Virus record (IMG/VR): IMGVR_UViG_3300005939_000027
Coordinates: 1 to 31,766 of that record
Length of the DNA: 31,766 nucleotides
Reading direction: 5' to 3' (one strand)
Origin: a virus
Shown here piece after piece: positions 23,745 through 29,499 of the stretch. Within the stretch, counting starts at the first letter, position 1. Each line of letters begins with the position of its first letter. The position numbers and the translations under genes were made by a program. A model generated the notes under the pieces. It was not told the DNA's origin, did not search any database, and saw only the letters and a program-made list of their open reading frames with translations.

Positions 23745-23773
23745 TTGACATATTCTAATAGTTTTGCTAAAAT
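23745..23773 (+). promoter_or_regulatory. Promoter immediately followed by a terminator
   Basis: TTGACA (23745-23750), 17 bp, extended -10 TGC-TAAAAT (23768-23773). Transcription should start near 23780, at the foot of the hairpin at 23783-23804. The next gene is the lysozyme-like gene at 23943. Confidence 0.85.
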
Positions 23774-23782
23774 GAAAAAACA

Positions 23783-23810
23783 GGGCTTGAACTTTTTTGA
23801 GTCCTTTTTT
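23783..23810 (+). terminator. Terminator/attenuator just after the lysozyme promoter
   Basis: GGGCTT (23783-23788) pairs with GAGTCC (23799-23804), including two G-U pairs, and six T follow. An A-run upstream can lengthen the stem. It would end the transcript after about 30 nt unless bypassed, so it may delay lysozyme expression. The stem is weak, so partial readthrough is likely. Confidence 0.65.
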
Positions 23811-23880
23811 ATTAACTAACTATATTTATTAACTAACTATTTAATTTATTGAACAGGTCAATTTACTAACTAATTAACTA
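23811..23880 (+). repeat. ATTAACTAACTAT direct repeats in the lysozyme leader
   Basis: ATTAACTAACTAT occurs at 23811-23823 and 23828-23840, and variants ACTAACTAATTAACTAATTA follow at about 23865-23884. The leader between the attenuator and the lysozyme ATG is therefore built of short tandem units around GAACAGGTCAATTTACT. These could be regulator-binding or simply unstructured RNA. There is no ORF in this gap. Confidence 0.5.
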
Positions 23881-23942
23881 ATTATTTTTAGAAGTTCCAC
23901 CACAGATAAACTTTCAGACTTGCAAGCCAAGAGTGGCAAACT

Positions 23943-24419
23943 ATGAAAAAAATAATCTTATTATCCTTTCTTTTAATCTCAGTAGTTTTGCTTTATAGGA
24001 CTGTGTTTAGCGAGGACGAAGAACCTATAAACTACTACAATGAAAGTGATATGTATGTCTACGCAGTAAGTCCGCCTTATTTTATTAAAAGCCAAACGCT
24101 AGGCAATAAAAATGTGGACCACATAATAGACGCTTACTATAATATAATAGCCCAATATGATTGGAACACAGACATTGCTTATGCGATTATGCTCTGTGAG
24201 AGCTCAGGCGATAGCGATGCTCATAACCTTACAGGAAGAACAAGGGATAACTCTCACGGACTATTTCAGATTAACCTTTATGGAAACCTTGTTAACAGCA
24301 GACCGACAGCAGATTGGCTGAGGATTCCAGCTAATAACATTTCCTTTGCTTTCTCATTATATGAAGCGAGAGGTTGGAAGCCGTGGAATAACTGCTATAA
24401 AGAGGTAAAAAGCCGTTAG
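23943..24419 (+). CDS. Membrane-anchored lysozyme/transglycosylase-like protein
   Basis: A 158-residue protein. Residues 4-18 (IILLSFLLISVVLLY) form a signal-anchor or uncleaved signal segment. The catalytic domain has AIMLCESSGDSDAHN with Glu86 as the expected general acid, then SHGLFQINLYGN (104-115), the usual S-x-GL-x-QI(N) motif of lytic transglycosylase/lysozyme folds, and a C-terminal AFSLYEARGWKPWNNC. It should cut peptidoglycan, as an endolysin with a signal-arrest-release-type anchor or as an entry/virion enzyme. It lies in the early arm rather than next to a holin. A TGTGGACCACA palindrome at 24113-24123 lies within the gene. Confidence 0.82.
   Translation: MKKIILLSFLLISVVLLYRTVFSEDEEPINYYNESDMYVYAVSPPYFIKSQTLGNKNVDHIIDAYYNIIAQYDWNTDIAYAIMLCESSGDSDAHNLTGRTRDNSHGLFQINLYGNLVNSRPTADWLRIPANNISFAFSLYEARGWKPWNNCYKEVKSR
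24113..24123. promoter_or_regulatory. Palindrome TGTGGACCACA inside the lysozyme gene
   Basis: A perfect copy of the element found four times at 20105-20359 (as the reverse complement), here encoding Asn-Val-Asp-His. An intragenic site for the same regulator would let it act as a roadblock on lysozyme transcription. A chance match to an 11-bp word in 32 kb is not excluded. Confidence 0.5.
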
Positions 24420-24440
24420 AAGCGAAGTTTAGCGACAAGG

Positions 24441-24462
24441 AGACCATGCAAATGGTCTTTTT
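24441..24462 (+). terminator. Rho-independent terminator after lysozyme gene
   Basis: AGACCAT (24441-24447), GCAA tetraloop, ATGGTCT (24452-24458), T-run to 24462. The loop is of the GNRA class. It should end the lysozyme transcript 22 bp after the stop. Confidence 0.9.
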
Positions 24463-24476
24463 GGTTGGTATAGCAT

Positions 24477-24505
24477 TTGACTTTTATTCTGTTATCTGAT
24501 ATTAT
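24477..24505 (+). promoter_or_regulatory. Promoter for the 126-aa gene
   Basis: TTGACT (24477-24482), 17 bp, extended -10 TGA-TATTAT (24500-24505). Expected start about 24512, so only ATGs after this can be used. Confidence 0.8.
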
Positions 24506-24533
24506 GTTTTCAAGGTTTAATAAAGTTAATAAT

Positions 24534-24914
24534 ATGATAATACCAGAGCTAAAAAAATATCCTTTAAGGTATCGTAAGATAGGAGGGTATAAATACTACT
24601 TCCCGAGACGAGGAGAGAGTTTAATACCACCGAGAATACTTCTTTTAATTTTTGGAACAGGGAATACTTTAGACTGGAAAGCAAAAACTCTGTCAGAAAA
24701 GGAAAGATATTATGAAAAGGTAATCCGTTGTAAGAGAAGGTATCCTGTTTGGAAAGTCTGTGAGTGTGAATTAGAACTTGTATTTATTGAGAAGAGTAGT
24801 CAGTTAAAGAAGCGATGCGAGTTCTGTGCTCATTCCCGCATTTCAGCAGGAAGTTATTCCGCTGGGAATTCTCAAATTAAGACTAAAAACACGAAAACGC
24901 TTGACAAGATTTGA
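24534..24914 (+). CDS. Unknown protein (126 aa) with C-terminal Cys cluster
   Basis: The ATG at 24534 is chosen because the promoter's start site (about 24512) rules out upstream ATGs, and because it follows AATAAT as elsewhere. The protein (MIIPELKKYPLRYRKIGGYK) is basic. CKRRYPVWKVCECELELVFI and KKRCEFCAHSRISAGSY contain Cys pairs that could bind zinc. It resembles no family I can name. The last codons (TLDKI) are made by the -35 box of the next promoter. Confidence 0.6.
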   Translation: MIIPELKKYPLRYRKIGGYKYYFPRRGESLIPPRILLLIFGTGNTLDWKAKTLSEKERYYEKVIRCKRRYPVWKVCECELELVFIEKSSQLKKRCEFCAHSRISAGSYSAGNSQIKTKNTKTLDKI

Positions 24915-24929
24915 TGTTTCTGATATATT
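24901..24929 (+). promoter_or_regulatory. Strong promoter upstream of a hairpin pair
   Basis: TTGACA (24901-24906), 17 bp, extended -10 TGA-TATATT (24924-24929). It overlaps the final codons and stop of the 126-aa gene. The start is expected near 24936, and the transcript meets a terminator about 70 nt later. Confidence 0.85.
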
Positions 24930-24963
24930 GGTTTTGTTCTTTAAAACAACATTAAACAATCGT

Positions 24964-25012
24964 CCATGACCACAGATAACGGCATCTACTGTCATGGAGG
25001 GTGCCGTTTTCT
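24964..25012 (+). terminator. Terminator with a mutually exclusive alternative hairpin
   Basis: AACGGCATCT (24978-24987) pairs with GGGTGCCGTT (24999-25008), two G-U pairs included, followed by a T-rich run: a strong terminator. CCATGAC (24964-24970) pairs perfectly with GTCATGG (24991-24997), which lies in the terminator's loop, so the two form alternative folds or a strained pseudoknot. This is the layout of a regulated attenuator, or of a small stable RNA of about 80 nt. Confidence 0.8.
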
Positions 25013-25029
25013 GTTTTATCATACTTTAT

Positions 25030-25222
25030 TATACTAGATATAATTGTGGCAGGGAGGGTAGACTTTCTATATTTATTTGACCACATTAAATAAAAGCCCC
25101 AGCATTCTAGTTATGCAGGAATAGATACTTGCAATGCCTGTGCTAGTAGGGTTAAATTACTAGCCAGAGTTGAGGTCCTAAAAAAGAAGCGGTAGCAGTG
25201 AGCCATTTCGCTGTCGTTTTTT
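25030..25222 (+). ncRNA. Structured noncoding RNA, copy 2 (about 190 nt)
   Basis: Shares with copy 1, in order: ATACTAG, TAA, GTGGCAGGG, TTGACCAC, AAATAAA, GCC, then the AGCAT..CTAGTT..TGCAG hairpin. Helix TGTGG (25045-25049) pairs with CCACA (25081-25085). Hairpin GCAT/ATGC (25102-25105 with 25113-25116) has a loop whose TCTAGT (25106-25111) can pair with ACTAGA (25033-25038). A copy-specific hairpin is GCTAGTA (25142-25148) with TACTAGC (25158-25164). It ends in a terminator: GCAGTGA (25195-25201) with TCGCTGT (25208-25214), then CG and six T. No own -35 is visible; it may be reached only by readthrough of the attenuator. Confidence 0.8.
25195..25222 (+). terminator. Terminator of RNA copy 2
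   Basis: GCAGTGA-GCCATT-TCGCTGT, a 7-bp stem with G-U pairs, is followed by CG and six T (25217-25222). It sets the 3' end of the second structured RNA. Confidence 0.8.
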
Positions 25223-25413
25223 CTACACATTTTTATGAGTAGTTTTTTGAGGAAATGAGGTATAATCTCTCCCAGAGACAAGGGAACAAAGAGATTTATT
25301 TAATAACCTTATGGGGGATTAACTAACCCATTACCTGTGATGGACTTGAATATCAAACAGACTTGATGAGTAAGAAAGAGTTCGTTGGCGGTCTGAAGAA
25401 ATAAATACGCTGG
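25223..25413 (+). other. Non-coding gap before the NinG-like gene
   Basis: No convincing ORF. Contains a TATAAT (25261-25266) without a good -35, and a hairpin in which ATGGG near 25312 pairs with CCCAT near 25328. A 12-codon frame (MSKKEFVGGLKK) at about 25366 lacks supporting signals. Possibly a leader of an upstream transcript. Confidence 0.35.
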
Positions 25414-25442
25414 TTGACAAATAAGGTTAATCGTGATAAACT
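25414..25442 (+). promoter_or_regulatory. Promoter for the NinG-like gene
   Basis: TTGACA (25414-25419), 17 bp, extended -10 TGA-TAAACT (25437-25442). Expected start about 25449, some 30 bp before the ATG at 25480. Confidence 0.8.
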
Positions 25443-25479
25443 CTTAGAACAAGCATAAACTATTTCTATAAACAATAAT

Positions 25480-25860
25480 ATGAAAAAAACACCAACACAA
25501 AAGCTGTTTGACAAGGCGTGGAAATTGTGCAGTGAGTATATCCGAAGAAGAGATTTCGGCGTTTGTTTTACCTGCAAGAAAAAACAAGATTATAAAACTA
25601 TGCACACTGGGCATTTTAGGCACGGCAAACATACTCCAATTTATTTTAACGAATACAACCTGCACTGCCAATGTGTTAGTTGTAATCTCTATCATAGTGG
25701 AAACAGAGACATCTATTTACGGAACATACAAAAGAAATATGGAATTAAAAAAGGTGATTGGCTTATAAGAGAAAGTTATAAGGTGCATAAATATACTCCC
25801 GCCGAATTAGAAAGAATAATTAAGAAATATACAAAACTACTTGCAGGGCTTGACAAATAA
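25480..25860 (+). CDS. NinG/Rap-like structure-specific nuclease
   Basis: A 126-residue protein matching the lambda NinG pattern: a basic helical start (QKLFDKAWKLCSEYIRRRD), a zinc-binding CFTCKKK, then TMHTGHFRHGKH with the nuclease histidines, and NLHCQCVSCNLYHSGN, which completes the Cys/His HNH-like core. A C-terminal helix (YTPAELERIIKKYTKLLAGL) follows. NinG is a recombination endonuclease acting at branched DNA, and fits with the ERF and exonuclease genes just downstream. It ends ...LDK because the next promoter's -35 covers its stop. Confidence 0.88.
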   Translation: MKKTPTQKLFDKAWKLCSEYIRRRDFGVCFTCKKKQDYKTMHTGHFRHGKHTPIYFNEYNLHCQCVSCNLYHSGNRDIYLRNIQKKYGIKKGDWLIRESYKVHKYTPAELERIIKKYTKLLAGLDK

Positions 25861-25877
25861 TTCATATTTGATATACT
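25850..25877 (+). promoter_or_regulatory. Promoter overlapping the NinG-like stop
   Basis: TTGACA (25850-25855), 16 bp, extended -10 TGA-TATACT (25872-25877). The -35 is within the codons Leu-Asp-Lys-stop. The start is expected near 25884 and the next gene begins at 25907. Confidence 0.88.
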
Positions 25878-25906
25878 TAAGATGTTAGAAAATAATAGAA
25901 CATAAT

Positions 25907-26197
25907 ATGAAAACAAGATACGAAGAAATATACAACATATACACAAAGCACCTGTTAGAGAAAGGAAAACCGCCAACTTATGCTTTTATAGGAAAAGAAC
26001 TTAATATAACCAGAGAGGGTGTAAGGTTCTTCTTAGTAGAAATGGAAAAAGCAGGTTATGTTATGAGGTTAAAAAAGAGTAGCATCTTTTGGTGCTTCTC
26101 GATTGAAAAGTTTTCCAAAAAGGAAATGCCAGAAATGTTTGAAGGAACTATGGATGCACTTAATAATTTAACAATAAGACAAACGCTTGACAAATAA
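25907..26197 (+). CDS. Winged helix-turn-helix DNA-binding protein
   Basis: A 96-residue protein. TRYEEIYNIYTKHLLEKGKPPTYAFIGKELNITREGVRFFLVEMEKAGYV gives helix, then a helix-turn-helix (IGKELN-ITRE-GVRFFLVEME) and a wing, resembling the LexA-type N-terminal DNA-binding domain. A C-terminal acidic helix replaces any protease or effector domain. Likely a phage regulator; it could bind the repeated promoters or the palindromes, but no operator can be assigned. It ends QTLDK, again because of the following promoter. Confidence 0.75.
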   Translation: MKTRYEEIYNIYTKHLLEKGKPPTYAFIGKELNITREGVRFFLVEMEKAGYVMRLKKSSIFWCFSIEKFSKKEMPEMFEGTMDALNNLTIRQTLDK

Positions 26198-26214
26198 TTT
26201 AGATTTGATATACT
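26187..26214 (+). promoter_or_regulatory. Promoter overlapping the winged-helix gene stop
   Basis: TTGACA (26187-26192), 16 bp, extended -10 TGA-TATACT (26209-26214), nearly identical to the promoter at 25850 through CTTGACAAATAATT and ATTTGATATACTTA. Start about 26221; the next ATG is at 26227, so the leader is only about 6 nt. Confidence 0.88.
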
Positions 26215-26226
26215 TATAATAAACAT

Positions 26227-26370
26227 ATGTCTAATTTACAAACTACAAAATATATAGAGCATTTAAAAGAAGAAGTAGAAGAACTCGGCGGCGATATTTC
26301 TATTAAAGGCTCTGAGATAGATATTATTAAACAACTAAAAGAACTACTATGCGAATTACAATCAAAGTAG
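26227..26370 (+). CDS. Small acidic coiled-coil protein (47 aa)
   Basis: A 47-codon frame, MSNLQTTKYIEHLKEEVEEL, with two amphipathic helices joined by GGDISIKGSE. Its ATG is about 6 nt after the predicted transcription start. It overlaps the next gene by 22 bp. Unknown function. Confidence 0.6.
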   Translation: MSNLQTTKYIEHLKEEVEELGGDISIKGSEIDIIKQLKELLCELQSK

Positions 26371-26687
26371 AATCATACGGCGAAATCTATCAAACATCAA
26401 CCACTAATCCTGAGATAGCAGAGATGCAACTACATAAATTTACTAGAATAGCACAAAGCGAAGCAACAGGAAAACAAAAAGAGTGTGATAAAGGTGCTGA
26501 GTGTAAAGAGTGTAACAAGTGGGAGAATATAGACCCTCCTGAATATGATAAAGACCTTGAAGATTTAGTTTTAGACGAAGCCGAGAAAATTAGAAAAATA
26601 CGTTGTTCTTTAAAATCAATAACCGAGAACATAAACTATGACGAAGAAGAAGAGAAGTTATTAAATAACATAAAAAAATATGACTGA
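26349..26687 (+). CDS. Unknown acidic protein with Cys motif (112 aa)
   Basis: A 112-residue protein. The N-terminal strand (MRITIKVESYGEIYQTSTTN) is followed by a Cys-rich segment (CDKGAECKECNKWEN) that might bind zinc, then an acidic helix (YDKDLEDLVLDEAEKIRKI). It overlaps the ERF gene by 8 bp, so it is probably an accessory of the recombination module. No family is recognised. Confidence 0.65.
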   Translation: MRITIKVESYGEIYQTSTTNPEIAEMQLHKFTRIAQSEATGKQKECDKGAECKECNKWENIDPPEYDKDLEDLVLDEAEKIRKIRCSLKSITENINYDEEEEKLLNNIKKYD

Positions 26688-27159
26688 AAAAATATACGGC
26701 GAAAGAAGCAAGATATTCCAAAAACTCTTTGACATCCAAAAAGATATTGGAGTGCTTAATAAGGAAGGAAAAAATACCTCACAAGGATACAATTATCTGT
26801 CTGACGAACAACTAACGCCGACAATTAAGAAACTCCTTGAGAAACACAAGGTTAGATTTAATCCTACAGGAATGGATATTATAGGAATTACTCCATCCCC
26901 AAAAGGAAATCAGTTAATCTTTAATGTTAGAGTTGGATATACTTTTGTAGACCTTGATAGCGGAGAAGAACTACAAGGGTCTGGGATAGGTTCAGGTGCT
27001 GACCCAACAGACAAAGGCATCTACAAAGCCATTACAGGTGCTATTAAATATGTCTTTATTAAGCAGTTCCTTATTCCTACACAAGACGACCCAGAAAATG
27101 ATAAAGAGTCTAAGGGTGAGTCTAAGAAGGAAAAAACAGTAGATGACTTCAACCTCTAA
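26680..27159 (+). CDS. erf: ERF-family single-strand annealing protein
   Basis: A 159-residue protein with the ERF core: GYNYLSDEQLTPTIKKLLEKH (residues 37-56) and GSGADPTDKGIYKAITGAIK then YVFIKQFLIPTQDDPEND (104-141). The strand-turn-helix order and the final charged tail ending VDDFNL (acidic tip, as in single-strand-binding partners) fit. ERF proteins anneal complementary strands and drive genome circularisation and homologous recombination. The paired exonuclease lies two genes downstream. Confidence 0.9.
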   Translation: MTEKIYGERSKIFQKLFDIQKDIGVLNKEGKNTSQGYNYLSDEQLTPTIKKLLEKHKVRFNPTGMDIIGITPSPKGNQLIFNVRVGYTFVDLDSGEELQGSGIGSGADPTDKGIYKAITGAIKYVFIKQFLIPTQDDPENDKESKGESKKEKTVDDFNL

Positions 27160-27190
27160 AAATAAATTTAATAACTAATAGTTAAAATCT

Positions 27191-27385
27191 ATGAAAGACA
27201 CTATGTTATTCATTCTGAGCATTCTTCTGAGCTTCTTCGGTCTTATAATCATACTATTTGTTCCTCTCATCGGTCTAAACGGCTGGGCATACAAAGATGT
27301 ATGCCAAGAGCAGGGAATTGACAACACTTGGAGATGTGGATTGGTGGCTCCTAATTTTGGACAGAAAATAATTATTGATTATTAA
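27191..27385 (+). CDS. Small exported or membrane protein (64 aa)
   Basis: A 64-residue protein. Residues 4-29 (TMLFILSILLSFFGLIIILF, then VPLIGL) form one hydrophobic segment. A short extracytoplasmic tail (YKDVCQEQGIDNTWRCGLVAPN) has two Cys that may pair. It sits between two recombination genes, suggesting an inserted accessory. Function unknown. Confidence 0.6.
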   Translation: MKDTMLFILSILLSFFGLIIILFVPLIGLNGWAYKDVCQEQGIDNTWRCGLVAPNFGQKIIIDY

Positions 27386-27401
27386 AAAACAAGGACAACC
27401 T

Positions 27402-28022
27402 ATGAACTTCGACAAAGCAACACATACATATTCTTTTAGAGGCGAGGGTTATACCTCTGTATCAGAATATCTTTTACAGTTCAAGCCAGAGTTCCCGAAA
27501 GAAAGAATAGCGACAGCAATGGCTAAACGAGACAAGAGAGATAAAGACGAGATTATAGACGAGTGGGAAACAAAAAGTTCTATTGCTTCTGACTACGGGA
27601 ACGCTGTCCATAACACTATAAAACTATGGGTCAGATACAAACAAGAGCCAAACGCACCTCACTTAAAAGAAGTTTTAGAGAAGTTTAAGAAGTTAAAATT
27701 AGGCACACTGTATTCAGAAGTTATTGTTTATTGCCCAGAACTTCTTATCGCAGGAACAGTAGATTTATTTCAAAAGGTCGGCAAACAAGTAAATATATTA
27801 GATATAAAGACATCAAATGACACTTCAAAAGAAAGAGGATACTTTCTAAAACCGTTAGACCATATACCTTTTTCAAAGGAAAACGAACACAAGTTGCAGG
27901 TAGGAATGTATAAGGAGTTATCTGAAAGGCGTGGAGTGAAGATAAAAGATACTTATATCTTATATTATGACGGAGAGTTTAAAAAAGTTAAAATACAAAC
28001 AATAAAAATAATAAAGCAATAA
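27402..28022 (+). CDS. PD-(D/E)XK exonuclease of the recombination module
   Basis: The ATG at 27402 is chosen over an upstream TTG that lies inside the previous gene. The 206-residue protein has GNAVHNTIKLW (residues 66-76), SEVIVY (Glu106), AGTVDLF (Asp121) and NILDIKTS (Asp134, Lys136), and then KLQVGMYKEL. This is the RecB/Cas4-like nuclease motif set. Next to an ERF annealing protein, it probably resects DNA ends, like lambda Exo with Beta. No Fe-S cysteine cluster is visible. The next gene starts 1 bp after its stop. Confidence 0.85.
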   Translation: MNFDKATHTYSFRGEGYTSVSEYLLQFKPEFPKERIATAMAKRDKRDKDEIIDEWETKSSIASDYGNAVHNTIKLWVRYKQEPNAPHLKEVLEKFKKLKLGTLYSEVIVYCPELLIAGTVDLFQKVGKQVNILDIKTSNDTSKERGYFLKPLDHIPFSKENEHKLQVGMYKELSERRGVKIKDTYILYYDGEFKKVKIQTIKIIKQ

Positions 28023-28023
28023 T

Positions 28024-28338
28024 ATGATAGAAAAAATATACCCAAAAGGGATGTTCTTTGACCGACCACACGAGAACGCACCAGACTTTATTAAAGGAAA
28101 GGTTGCAATCAAGGTAGATGAATTCATTGAGTTCGCAAAAGAACACAAGAACGAAGCAGGTTATATCAATCTTGACCTCTTAAAAAGCCAACACGGAAAA
28201 CTCTATTTTCAGTTAAACACTTTTAAGAAAGAAGTACCAGAAGATTTTAAGGACAAGTCGGAACACATGGATTTCAATGAAACCCACAGACCAAATTGGG
28301 AACCACCAGTTGAAGATATGAATAAAGAACTGTTCTAA
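28024..28338 (+). CDS. Recombination-module protein of unknown function (104 aa)
   Basis: A 104-residue protein beginning MIEKIYPKGMFFDRPHENAPDFIKGKVAIKVDEFIEFAKEHK, a segment I associate with small conserved proteins next to phage single-strand-binding or annealing genes. It is followed by LYFQLNTFKKEVPEDF and a Pro/acidic tail (RPNWEPPVEDMNKELF). It could be a single-strand DNA-binding accessory. Its TAA overlaps the next ATG (TAATG). Confidence 0.65.
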   Translation: MIEKIYPKGMFFDRPHENAPDFIKGKVAIKVDEFIEFAKEHKNEAGYINLDLLKSQHGKLYFQLNTFKKEVPEDFKDKSEHMDFNETHRPNWEPPVEDMNKELF

Positions 28339-28529
28339 TGAATACAATGAAAATCAACACAAGGTTCTTAAAAATCAGTTCAAAGCATGAGATAGAGAAG
28401 TCCCCAGAAATGGGAGAAGATATGACAGTTGTAGTAATGGGAGAGATAGTAAAGATTGACTACCTCAATAATCAGGATAATACTGTGAACGCTGTTTATA
28501 CACTAAAAGCAAGAGACATTCAATTATAG
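28338..28529 (+). CDS. Small beta-barrel-like protein (63 aa)
   Basis: A 63-residue protein, with ATGs at 28338 and 28347 both possible; the first overlaps the previous stop. The alternating strands (MKINTRFLKISSKHEIEK, MTVVVMGEIVKIDYLNNQDN, NAVYTLKARDIQL) resemble a small OB- or SH3-like barrel. Unknown function; likely part of the recombination operon, of which it is the last gene. Confidence 0.55.
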   Translation: MNTMKINTRFLKISSKHEIEKSPEMGEDMTVVVMGEIVKIDYLNNQDNTVNAVYTLKARDIQL

Positions 28530-28531
28530 GC

Positions 28532-28560
28532 TTGACATTTAGGAAGTAATTTGTTATCAT
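28532..28560 (+). promoter_or_regulatory. Promoter of the SD-rich cassette
   Basis: TTGACA (28532-28537), 17 bp, extended -10 TGT-TATCAT (28555-28560). Start about 28567. The leader holds AAAGGAGG (28583-28590), a strong SD, for a GTG start 8 bp later. Confidence 0.75.
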
Positions 28561-28598
28561 TATAATAGCACATTAACAATTGAAAGGAGGCGAGAAAA

Positions 28599-28847
28599 GT
28601 GAAGCACGAATACAGTGAACACCATGCCGTCCCGCAAAGTCGCGGAAACTACGACAAGAAAGTTTTACTCCCCAAGAAGTTCCACCAACTTTGGCACGCC
28701 TTGTTTAATAACCTTTATGATATAGAGATAGAGAATTTCATAATGGATATTAACTGGCGAATGAAGACCAAGCAAAAGATTACCGCAGAAGAGATTGAAG
28801 ATTTAAAAACTAAAATCAAGAAAGGAGAACATTATTTAAGGAGATGA
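28599..28847 (+). CDS. Small HNH-like protein (82 aa)
   Basis: The start is GTG, fixed by GGAGG 8 bp upstream. The protein begins MKHEYSEHHAVPQSRGN, followed by KKVLLPKKFHQLWHALFNNLYD. The HH-x-P-x-SRG...K-x-x-H-x-x-WH-x-LF spacing matches a small HNH-type family whose histidines would bind metal. The residues usually forming the nuclease core (HH, N, H) are present, but the protein is much shorter than typical HNH enzymes. It may nick DNA or only bind nucleic acid. First gene of the cassette. Confidence 0.65.
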   Translation: MKHEYSEHHAVPQSRGNYDKKVLLPKKFHQLWHALFNNLYDIEIENFIMDINWRMKTKQKITAEEIEDLKTKIKKGEHYLRR

Positions 28848-28851
28848 GGAA

Positions 28852-29007
28852 ATGCAATATCTTATCTACGGAGAAATCTTTGAAATGTGGACTTGGGAAA
28901 TCGGCAAAAAGTTCTACAAGTTCGGAATAGTTTATCGTGCTATTCCAACAAAAGACAAAGATAGGTTTCTTATTAAGATAAAAAAAATTCATATTGAGGA
29001 GGTGTAA
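28852..29007 (+). CDS. Small protein (51 aa)
   Basis: A 51-codon frame, MQYLIYGEIFEMWTWEIGKK, basic and beta-rich, ending IKKIHIEEV. AAGGAGATGAGGAA immediately precedes the ATG, and its last codons contain GAGGAGGTG, the SD of the next gene. Unknown function. Confidence 0.6.
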   Translation: MQYLIYGEIFEMWTWEIGKKFYKFGIVYRAIPTKDKDRFLIKIKKIHIEEV

Positions 29008-29009
29008 TA

Positions 29010-29318
29010 ATGGCAAAGGTAATTATGATAGACTGTGATAATACCCTTACCAAAGAAACTTGTTGGACTTACGAAGAATGCTTGAACGCCGAACCAAGGC
29101 AAGATGTTGTTGATAAGGTAAACTCTCTGGTCAATGTATGGATAATCGTATACACCGCCAGAGCAGATGAGCTTATTCCAGCAACAATCAAATGGTTACG
29201 GAAGCATAATGTCAAATACCACGCTATCTCCAACATCAAGATACCAGCAGATTACTATGTCGATGATAAGAATGTTTCCATAGACCAATTCCTCGAAGGA
29301 GGGATTCCAGATGGATAA
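29010..29318 (+). CDS. HAD-superfamily phosphatase-like protein (102 aa)
   Basis: A compact HAD core: IDCDNTLT (nucleophile Asp8, acid Asp10), YTARADEL (motif II Thr), a conserved WLRKHNVKYHAIS, and YYVDDKNVSIDQF (motif IV Asp pair). No cap domain is visible. Such small HADs in phages often act as 3'-phosphatases or nucleotide phosphatases. Its C-terminal GGIPDG is encoded by the SD of the next gene, and the stop overlaps the next ATG by 8 bp. Confidence 0.82.
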   Translation: MAKVIMIDCDNTLTKETCWTYEECLNAEPRQDVVDKVNSLVNVWIIVYTARADELIPATIKWLRKHNVKYHAISNIKIPADYYVDDKNVSIDQFLEGGIPDG

Positions 29319-29499
29319 GTTTGAAAGGTTGTTCTTCCATTTAAGGGAAGAGATTAAAGGCTATCGTGAGGCAGGAATTAACTGCCAAGAACTGTGGTTG
29401 GTAATAGACTATGTTCGTGTAGCCGAGAAAGCTTATAAGGATTTCAAAAAGAAAACAGGTATTCTCGGTATTCACAAAGGAGGAGTTCCCCGTGGATAG
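29311..29499 (+). CDS. Tandem paralogue 1 (62 aa)
   Basis: A helical 62-residue protein, MDKFERLFFHLREEIKGYRE, with a Lys/Arg-rich middle (AEKAYKDFKKKTGILGIHKGG). It is clearly homologous to the next ORF: matching positions include MD(K/R)FE, LFF, L(R/K)EE, AEKAY, DFK and TGI. It starts inside the last codons of the HAD gene by ATGGATAA and ends in the SD for its paralogue. Function unknown. Confidence 0.7.
   Translation: MDKFERLFFHLREEIKGYREAGINCQELWLVIDYVRVAEKAYKDFKKKTGILGIHKGGVPRG

Noticed and set aside
24477-24533. Upstream starts for the 126-aa gene
   Set aside because: These codons lie in the promoter or before the expected transcription start.
27375-27401. TTG start for the exonuclease gene
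   Set aside because: The TTG lies in the previous gene and gives unrelated residues, and an ATG follows at the natural domain start.
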